A stretch of 45,449 bases of DNA, from positions 1 through 45,449 of the forward strand of contig QHUT01000066.1 in assembly GCA_003222055.1 (NCBI GenBank), read 5' to 3'. The position numbers were made by a program, and so were the translations under genes. Under the pieces are notes generated by a model. That model did no database searches. It saw nothing but the letters and a program-made list of their open reading frames with translations, and was not told the origin of the DNA. The stretch is from Gemmatimonadota bacterium. Lineage in GTDB: Bacteria > Gemmatimonadota > Gemmatimonadetes > Gemmatimonadales > GWC2-71-9. This document shows, one piece after another, positions 39,888-45,449 of the stretch; the first letter of the stretch is position 1, and every line of letters begins with the position of its first letter.

Positions 39888-40984
39888 CGCGATAGAGCCC
39901 GCACCGCCCCGACCAGGCGTCGCGCCGCGGCGACGAGGTCCGGCTGCGCGTACAGGCTCCCTCCGACGAGGAAGATGGTGTCGGCGCCGTAGCGGTCGAT
40001 CCAATGCGGCACCCGGGCCACATCGATACCTCCCGCGGGTACGGGGAACGAGGGGCGCACGGAGCCGAGCGGTGCGCGCAGGCGCGCGTTGATCGCGGCG
40101 CACGTCGCTTCCGACAACGTAAATCGCCCCTCGACGTTGGGATAGATCACGGCATCGCTCCCCGCGAGGCGAAACAGGTCGCCCAAGAGCACCGGCGGCG
40201 CGATCCCGTGGTCCTCGTGAAAAAAGGCCCCCGCCAGCGAGGGGTGCGCCATGGTGGCGAGCCCCGTCGCCGCCACGGCGCGCACGGCGTCGAGACCCGC
40301 GGGGAGCGCGTTCACGACGCAGCCCCGGCATCCCACGCGGCGGGCGAGCGCCGCCCGCTCGAGCATCGCAGTCACACCACTGGTGACGTTGGGAAGGTAA
40401 AGCGTGTTCCCCCCGGTCTCGCGGTTCGCCCGCGCGACGGCGTCCTGGCAACGCGGCACCCGCTCGCGGAAGGGCGCGGGCGGCTGGTCCGTCAGGCTGT
40501 GGTCGTCCTTCACGAGGTCGATCCCGGCGAGCGCGAATCGATACGCCCGCTCGGCGAGCTGCGCCGCGGACACGCCGAGCGGCTTGAGCGCGGTGCAGAG
40601 CAGTGCGCCCCCCTGTGCGCCCGTAAGCTCGCGCAGGCCCGCGATGCCGTGGCGCGGCCCGCCGAGTGAGGCGAGCAGCTCGAGCGGCCAGTCGACATCC
40701 GCCACGACCACACCGGCCTGCATCGAGACGTTGCCGAACAGCAGGTTGAGGAGCTGCGGAATCTCGCCGCTCACCACGGCCGGATCGTACGCGATCACGC
40801 TGCTCCAGCGTCCCTCGCCCAGCGGCTCGACCGCCTCGACCCGGCCCACGATGCGCGCGGCCACGTCGGCGGAGAGGGCGTCCGCCGCCAGCTCGACCGT
40901 CTGCTCGAGCGCGATCTCGCGGGCGCGGGCGGCGGCGGCGCGGTGGTCGGCGCCGTGGACGTGATAGGTGATGCGCAGATCCAT
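39884..40984 (-). CDS. RuBisCO-like protein (form IV)
   Basis: A 366-residue protein with the RuBisCO large-subunit fold but shorter than true carboxylases (about 450-475). LFGNVSMQAG parallels the GNVF block. TALKPLG gives Lys134 at the Lys175 position. GIDLVKDDHSLTDQPPAPF gives Lys159, Asp160 and Asp161 in place of the Lys201-Asp203 site, while Glu204 is replaced by His162. Carboxylase activity is therefore not expected; an isomerase, enolase or similar reaction on a sugar phosphate is more likely. The next gene is a cupin, as in the MTA-isoprenoid shunt of Rhodospirillum. An alternative is a decarboxylase of apionate-type sugar catabolism. The start at 40984 gives the N-terminus MDLRITYHV. 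Confidence 0.88.
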   Translation of the reverse strand: MDLRITYHVHGADHRAAAARAREIALEQTVELAADALSADVAARIVGRVEAVEPLGEGRWSSVIAYDPAVVSGEIPQLLNLLFGNVSMQAGVVVADVDWPLELLASLGGPRHGIAGLRELTGAQGGALLCTALKPLGVSAAQLAERAYRFALAGIDLVKDDHSLTDQPPAPFRERVPRCQDAVARANRETGGNTLYLPNVTSGVTAMLERAALARRVGCRGCVVNALPAGLDAVRAVAATGLATMAHPSLAGAFFHEDHGIAPPVLLGDLFRLAGSDAVIYPNVEGRFTLSEATCAAINARLRAPLGSVRPSFPVPAGGIDVARVPHWIDRYGADTIFLVGGSLYAQPDLVAAARRLVGAVRALSR

Positions 40985-41206
40985 CGTGATCCTGGCGTGA
41001 GCCCGGCCTGACCCTGGCGTGATCCCGGTCACCTGGAGCGTTGTGTCACGCTGCCCGCGTCCCGCACGGTCGCGCGAGGCGGCCGGCCGGCCGGCACGTG
41101 CCGAGCCCCTCGTCCTATCCATATAGCACGCGGCGAGTTGTCTCGCATCCCCGGAACGGGCACGCGGCTTGCGAGGCTGGTGTACGGTGCCGACGAGGAG
41201 CGATGT
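40985..41206. promoter_or_regulatory. divergent intergenic region before the RuBisCO-like operon
   Basis: No gene is seen in these 222 bp. The region contains palindromes GGCCGGCCGGCC (41081-41092) and CGGCACGTGCCG (41092-41103), an AT-rich patch near 41116-41127 that could hold a promoter for the minus-strand operon, and the GG-N10-GC site on the plus strand described separately. The 9-mer CTGGCGTGA occurs twice near 40991-41020. Confidence 0.4.
41158..41173 (+). promoter_or_regulatory. sigma-54 (-24/-12) promoter candidate
   Basis: GGGCACG, a 4-bp gap and TTGC fit the sigma-54 consensus TGGCACG-N4-TTGCW except at the first and last bases. GG (41159-41160) and GC (41171-41172) are 10 bp apart, as required. 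The site is about 35 bp upstream of the small ORF at 41207. Confidence 0.45.
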
Positions 41207-41431
41207 ATGGCACGCGCGTGGATGCCCGGCGATCCGGGAGACGACGAGCTCGAGCGCCTGTTTGCAGCGGACCGTGAGGCCTGGCGAGGACCTTCTCACG
41301 ACGACGCGGGCCCGTGGTCGCCCGCGCCACACTCGGAAGACTGGCGCGGCGAGGAGCATTTCGCGGATTGGCCCGAGGAGCTCGCCGGACCGGAGTACCG
41401 CTTGTTCAAAAAGTGGGGAGACCGCCGCTAG
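41207..41431 (+). CDS. small acidic hypothetical protein
   Basis: I do not recognise this 74-residue protein. GAGGAG lies 7 nt before ATG 41207, and an in-frame upstream start (41138) is less likely because it would lie within the promoter candidate. The product is rich in Asp, Glu and Trp (DDELERLFAADREAWRG, EDWRGEEHFADWPEEL) and ends in a basic FKKWGDRR. It has no signal peptide. The charge pattern suggests a cytoplasmic binding or inhibitor protein, but nothing specific can be said. A possible sigma-54 promoter precedes it. Confidence 0.55.
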   Translation: MARAWMPGDPGDDELERLFAADREAWRGPSHDDAGPWSPAPHSEDWRGEEHFADWPEELAGPEYRLFKKWGDRR

Positions 41432-41577
41432 CCGACATCGCCCCTCGGGATATTGCGACACAGATCGGGGCCTGGGCTCAGGCGTTATGGGTTCGGGCCC
41501 CGCGTGTTTCCGCTGCAGCTTGCCACCGGTCGTAGCGCGCGATATGCTGCGTGCCGTTCCACCACCCGGAGTCGCTC
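41432..41577 (+). promoter_or_regulatory. promoter of Asp-box gene 3
   Basis: TTGCCA (41520-41525), exactly 17 bp, and TATGCT (41543-41548) make a good sigma-70 promoter 30 bp before ATG 41578, and CGGAG serves as ribosome site 7 nt upstream of it. Further upstream, CGGGGCC and GGCCCCG (about 41466-41502) could pair and end the preceding gene's message. Confidence 0.5.
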
Positions 41578-44500
41578 ATGTCACTCCTGCGAACCATCCC
41601 GCTCGTCGGCTGCGTGATCATTGGGCTCCCTGTCGCGGGACCGCTGGCGGCTCAGAAGGCGAAACGTGCTCCTGCGCGCGCCGAGTCCGCCCGCGAGGCG
41701 TCGGTGCCGACGGACCCGGCGCTGCGCGCGCTGCACTGGCGCCTGGTAGGACCGTTCCGGGGCGGGCGGGCCGTGGCGGTGGCGGGCGACCCCACGCGAC
41801 CACTGGTCTTCTACTTCGGCGCCGTGGACGGCGGCGTGTGGAAGACCGCCAACGGCGGTGAGACGTGGAGCAACGTGACCGACGGCCGGTCCGACATCGC
41901 GTCGGTCGGCGCGATCGCCGTGGCTCCCTCCGACCCCAACGTGATCTACGTGGGCGCGGGCGAAGCCGATTGGCGCGAGGATCTGACGTACGGCGAGGGC
42001 ATGTGGCGCTCGACCGACGGTGGCGAGACGTGGCGGCACCTGGGCCTCGCAGACACGCGTCACATCGCCGTCGTGCGCGTGGATCCGGCCAACCCCGACG
42101 TCGTGTACGTCGCCGCGATGGGACACGCCTTCGGGCCCAATCCGACGCGCGGCGTGTTCCGATCGACCGACGGCGGCCGGACCTGGGCCAAGGTGCTGTA
42201 CGTCGACGACTCGACGGGAGCGATCGACCTGGCACTCGACGCGACGAACCCGCGCGTGCTCTACGCCGCCATGTGGAAGAGCCAGCGCTTCCCGTGGGGT
42301 TTCTCGGCTGGAGGCGGCAAGAGCGGGTTGTGGAAGAGCAGCGACGGCGGCGATACCTGGACCGACATCACGGCGAGCCGCGGTCTGCCCCCCCGGCCCC
42401 TCGGCCGCATCGGGATCGCCGTGTCGCCCGCCAACCCCTCGCGGCTGTGGGCGAGCGTCGAAGGCCCGGCCGCCGACTCGAGCGGCGGCATCTTCCGGTC
42501 CGACGACGCGGGGGCGAGCTGGGAGCGCGTCAACGCGGAGCAGAAATTCATGGTGAGGCCGTGGTACTTCTCGTTCGTCACGGCCGATCCCGCCGACGAG
42601 AACACCATGTACGTCCTGAACCTGGGCACCTGGCGCTCCGTGGACGGCGGCAAGTCGTTCACGCGCATCCGCGTCCCCCACGGGGACTGCCACGTCCTGT
42701 GGATCGACCCCAGGGATCCCCGGCGCATGATCGAGGGGAACGACGGCGGCGCCACCGTGTCGTTCGACGGAGGCACCACGTGGTCCAGCGTGAACAACCA
42801 GCCCACGGCGCAGTTCTACCACGTCGCGACCGACGATCAGTTCCCCTACCGCGTCTACGGCGCGCAGCAGGACAACAGCACCGTCTCGATCCCGAGCCGC
42901 TCGGACGACGGGGCGATCACGCTGCGCGACTGGTACTCCGTGGGGGGAGGCGAGTCGGGCTACATCGCGCCCCAGCCGGGCGATCCGGGCACAGTGTTTG
43001 CGGGGACGTATATGGGGACGCTCACCCGCTACGACCACCGCACCCGACAGGCGCGCGACGTGTCCGTGTGGCTCAACAATTACGACGGGTACGCCGCGGC
43101 CGACGTGCCCTACCGGTTCCAATGGACCTTCCCGATCGTGTTCTCGCCACACGACCGCAACACGCTGTATGTGACGGCGCAAAAGGTGTTCAAGACCACG
43201 GACGGCGGCGCCAACTGGCAGGCGATCAGCCCCGACTTGAGCGCCCACGAGGCCGCTACCCTCGGCCCGGTGGGTGGACCGATCACGCGTGACATGACCG
43301 GCACGGAGTGGTACGGGACGATCTTCAGCTTCGCCGAATCTCCCATGAAAGCGGGCGTCTTCTGGGCCGGATCGGACGACGGGCTGATCCATCTCTCGCG
43401 GGACGCCGGTGCGACGTGGGACGACGTCACGCCGAAAGGCTTGGGCAAGTTCACGCGCGTCAGTCTGCTCGAGCCGTCGCACTTCGACGCCGCCGTCGCC
43501 TACCTCGCGGCCAACCGGTACCAGCAGGACGACGTCGAGCCCTACCTGTTCAAGACGGCCGACTACGGCAAGACCTGGACCAAGATCGTTACGGGCATTT
43601 CGGCCGGCGCGTACACCCGCGCGGTCCGCGAGGATCCGGTGCGGCGGGGCCTGCTGTTCGCCGGCACCGAAACCGGCATCTACGTCACGTTCGACGACGG
43701 CGGCCGCTGGCAGCCGCTGCAGCTCAACCTGCCGCGCAGCTCGGTGCGCGACATCGCGGTCCACGGGAGCGACCTCGTCGTCGCCACGCACGGGCGGGCG
43801 TTCTGGGTGCTCGACGACATCTCGCCGCTGCGCCAGCTCACACCCGCGTTGCGGGGCGAGCGCGTGCACGTGTTCGCCCCCGAGCCCGCGGTGCGCTTCC
43901 TCGGCGGGCGCAGCGAGCGACCCGTCCCCGCGGCGGGAGAGAACCCCCTTCCCGGCGCGGGCGTCACCTACTGGCTCCAGCAGAAGCCCGCGGGCGAGGT
44001 CGCGCTCGCGTTCCTCGACAGCGCCGGTACCGTGATTCGCACGTTTTCGGGGAAGGCCGATTCGAGCGCCACCGTCGACAGCGCGACGTACGCGCCCAGC
44101 GACTCTGCCGTCCCGGCTCGCGCCGGTACCAACCGCTTCGTCTGGAACCTGCGCGCGCCCGACGCCAAAAAGGCCAAGGATATCGTGGTCGACGAGGGGA
44201 CGATCCAGGGACCGATCGTGCCCCCGGGCCGCTACAGCGTGAAGGTCACCGTCGGCGGGCAGAGCTACACCCAGCCGTTCACAGTGCTGAATGACCCACG
44301 CGTGACCACGTCCCCGGCGGACCTCGCGGCCCAGTACGCGCTCGCGCTCCAGATTCACGACCGCATCGACACCCTCGTGACCGCGGTGGAGCGGGTGGAG
44401 CAAGCCGAGTCGCAGCTCGCGAGCTGGACGGACTGGACCAAGAATCGGCCCGACGGCACCCGCGTCAAGTCGCAGGCCGACTCCCTGAAGCGCAGCCTCG

Positions 44501-44787
44501 AGGCGGTGCGCGCCCGTCTGAGCGAGCCGCACGCGCACGCCGACGAATCCACGCTGCACTGGCAGATCCAGATCTACAACCAGCTGCTGTCGCTCAACGC
44601 CATGGTGCAGAGCGCGGACGCGGCGCCCACCAGGCAGGAGCGCGAAGTGCTCGCGGAGCTGTCGGCGAGGCTCGACAAGGAGCTCGCCGCGTTGCGCGGC
44701 ATCGAGACGGGGGATCTCGCCGCCTTCAATCGAATGCTACACGACCTGAACGTGCCCGCCGTGGGCGTGGGGGGCGACAAGCGCTGA
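41578..44787 (+). CDS. secreted Asp-box (VPS10/sortilin-like) beta-propeller protein 3
   Basis: A 1069-residue exported protein (signal peptide ending near GPLAAQK), paralogous to the two large minus-strand genes. Asp-box copies include KTANGGETW, RSTDGGETW, RSTDGGRTW, KSSDGGDTW, VSFDGGTTW, KTTDGGANW and KTADYGKTW. NNQPTAQFYHVATDDQFPYR and the GAQQDNSTVSI segment are nearly the same as in protein 1 and less so in protein 2, so 1 and 3 are closer relatives. A helical C-terminal domain ends TGDLAAFNRMLHDLNVP. Its stop overlaps the start of the TonB receptor gene by one base (TGATG), which couples the two. It may act on, or help handle, the receptor's ligand; this is inference. Confidence 0.87.
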   Translation: MSLLRTIPLVGCVIIGLPVAGPLAAQKAKRAPARAESAREASVPTDPALRALHWRLVGPFRGGRAVAVAGDPTRPLVFYFGAVDGGVWKTANGGETWSNVTDGRSDIASVGAIAVAPSDPNVIYVGAGEADWREDLTYGEGMWRSTDGGETWRHLGLADTRHIAVVRVDPANPDVVYVAAMGHAFGPNPTRGVFRSTDGGRTWAKVLYVDDSTGAIDLALDATNPRVLYAAMWKSQRFPWGFSAGGGKSGLWKSSDGGDTWTDITASRGLPPRPLGRIGIAVSPANPSRLWASVEGPAADSSGGIFRSDDAGASWERVNAEQKFMVRPWYFSFVTADPADENTMYVLNLGTWRSVDGGKSFTRIRVPHGDCHVLWIDPRDPRRMIEGNDGGATVSFDGGTTWSSVNNQPTAQFYHVATDDQFPYRVYGAQQDNSTVSIPSRSDDGAITLRDWYSVGGGESGYIAPQPGDPGTVFAGTYMGTLTRYDHRTRQARDVSVWLNNYDGYAAADVPYRFQWTFPIVFSPHDRNTLYVTAQKVFKTTDGGANWQAISPDLSAHEAATLGPVGGPITRDMTGTEWYGTIFSFAESPMKAGVFWAGSDDGLIHLSRDAGATWDDVTPKGLGKFTRVSLLEPSHFDAAVAYLAANRYQQDDVEPYLFKTADYGKTWTKIVTGISAGAYTRAVREDPVRRGLLFAGTETGIYVTFDDGGRWQPLQLNLPRSSVRDIAVHGSDLVVATHGRAFWVLDDISPLRQLTPALRGERVHVFAPEPAVRFLGGRSERPVPAAGENPLPGAGVTYWLQQKPAGEVALAFLDSAGTVIRTFSGKADSSATVDSATYAPSDSAVPARAGTNRFVWNLRAPDAKKAKDIVVDEGTIQGPIVPPGRYSVKVTVGGQSYTQPFTVLNDPRVTTSPADLAAQYALALQIHDRIDTLVTAVERVEQAESQLASWTDWTKNRPDGTRVKSQADSLKRSLEAVRARLSEPHAHADESTLHWQIQIYNQLLSLNAMVQSADAAPTRQEREVLAELSARLDKELAALRGIETGDLAAFNRMLHDLNVPAVGVGGDKR

Positions 44788-45449
44788 TGCTCGACGCAAT
44801 AGTGCTCGTGGCCACCCTGCTCGCGGGCGGGGATACCCTGTCCGGTCGGGTCGCGGACCCGGACGGCAACCCGGTCGCCGGTGCGACCGTGACCGTGGTG
44901 GAGCTCCACCGGGTGGCGGTGACCCAGGCGGACGGTGGGTATCGCTTCGCCGACATCCCCCCGGGTCGCTACACGATCACGGTGCGCGGGCTCGGGTTCG
45001 CGCCGCTCGCACGCGACGTCACCATCCGCGGCGCGACGACGCTCTCGGTCGTCCTGAACCGCACGTCCCTCTGGGTGGAGCCGGTCACGGTGACGGCGAC
45101 GCGCGCGCCGCTCGCAGCGGGACTATCGCCGCTCCCGACGCAGGCCCTCTCCGAGGACCGGCTGCGGCGCGAGCAGAGCGTGTCCCTCGCCCACGCGCTG
45201 GGCTCGCTCCCTGGGATCAACGCGCTCACCACGGGACAGCAGATCGGCAAGCCTGTCATCCGGGGGCTCACGGGCCCGCGCGTGCTGGTGCTCGAGGACG
45301 GCAGCCGGCTCGAGGACTACTCCTGGAGCGACGAGGACGGACCATCGGTAGACGCCCGCCTCGCGCAGCGGGTCGAGGTGATCCGTGGCCCGGCGAGCGT
45401 GCTGTACGGCTCGGACGCATTGGGCGGGGTCGTGAACGTGATCCCCGAA
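44787..45449 (+). CDS. TonB-dependent receptor, N-terminal part (runs off window)
   Basis: The first 221 residues of an outer-membrane receptor. After a short, weak signal-like start (MLDAIVLVATLLAGG) comes a carboxypeptidase-regulatory-like domain (about 17-95: LSGRVADPDGNPVAGATV, GGYRFADIPPGRYTITVRGLG). A plug domain follows (about 115 onward), with VTVTATRAPL, LGSLPGINALTTGQQ, KPVIRGLTGPRVLVLEDGSR and VEVIRGPASVLYGSDALGG, the last being a hallmark of the plug. The beta-barrel lies beyond the window. The start overlaps the Asp-box gene stop. The plug's ILEDG-like pattern resembles copper or siderophore receptors, but the ligand is unknown. Confidence 0.88.
   Translation, partial: MLDAIVLVATLLAGGDTLSGRVADPDGNPVAGATVTVVELHRVAVTQADGGYRFADIPPGRYTITVRGLGFAPLARDVTIRGATTLSVVLNRTSLWVEPVTVTATRAPLAAGLSPLPTQALSEDRLRREQSVSLAHALGSLPGINALTTGQQIGKPVIRGLTGPRVLVLEDGSRLEDYSWSDEDGPSVDARLAQRVEVIRGPASVLYGSDALGGVVNVIPE

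Noticed and set aside
39890-40451. Longer arginine-rich frame upstream of the cupin
   Set aside because: It overlaps the RuBisCO-like gene in another frame and shows no cupin or other motif before MTDPSK.
41581-44559. Frame of 992 codons antisense to Asp-box gene 3
   Set aside because: No recognisable motif and a composition typical of an antisense frame; the plus-strand gene is clearly real.
1-45449. tRNA genes, rRNA genes, CRISPR arrays or prophage genes
   Set aside because: No T-arm consensus, no regularly spaced repeats and no phage structural genes were found by reading both strands.

Overview
The window is very GC-rich and densely coded, with genes repeatedly joined by ATGA or GTGA start/stop overlaps. 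Its content points to a didermal heterotroph and best fits Gemmatimonadota: three large secreted Asp-box (VPS10/sortilin-like) proteins, a SusC-style TonB receptor with an N-terminal regulatory-like domain, an outer-membrane porin beside amt, a RuBisCO-like protein, and LigD/Ku repair. The phylum assignment is inferred from gene content, not from a marker gene.

Layout. 2-5844 (+): histidine operon hisG(partial)-hisC(broken)-hisB-hisHF fusion-hisA/I/E fusion-hisD. 5886-6535: small IS200-like transposase gene framed by two roughly 83-bp direct repeats, each folding into three hairpins. 6827-7723 (+): TauE/SafE permease. 8880 to 7684 and 10502 to 8952 (-): amt followed by an outer-membrane porin, divergent from a CPA2 antiporter (10690-11916, +). 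The shared intergenic region carries two near-identical 15-bp palindromes. 12163-16801 (+): lysine/proline operon lysC-dapB-dapA-dapD-proC behind a structured leader. 21437 to 16806 (-): TonB-C protein, membrane protein with a metallopeptidase-like tail, Asp-box protein 1, small hypothetical. 21492-22391 (+): DUF4349 lipoprotein. 25738 to 22388 (-): Asp-box protein 2. 25856-27693 (+): HtrA protease and a tandem ACT protein.

34482 to 27698 (-): a long run ligD, alpha/beta hydrolase, EVE-domain protein, ribosomal protein THX (43 codons), a small secreted protein, DNA polymerase IV, then two tandem paralogous secreted proteins with their own probable promoter. 34502-36224 (+): ku, divergent from ligD by only 19 bp, then a MerR-TPR protein. 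40984 to 36221 (-): RuBisCO-like protein, cupin, aldehyde dehydrogenase, DUF72 protein, RtcB RNA ligase. 41207-45449 (+): a tiny acidic protein behind a GG-N10-GC motif, Asp-box protein 3, and a TonB-dependent receptor that runs off the window.

How it works together. The his and lys/pro operons are translationally coupled housekeeping pathways. amt and the porin probably bring ammonium and small solutes across the two membranes. LigD/Ku provide non-homologous end joining, and Pol IV in the same run adds lesion bypass. The RuBisCO-like/cupin pair resembles the methylthioadenosine-isoprenoid shunt known in Rhodospirillum and is the most interesting metabolic unit. The main oddities are the deletion in hisC that removes the PLP lysine, the unusual his fusions, the triple-hairpin mobile element, the paired palindromes between amt and the antiporter, and a palindromic insertion that codes for the LigD interdomain linker.
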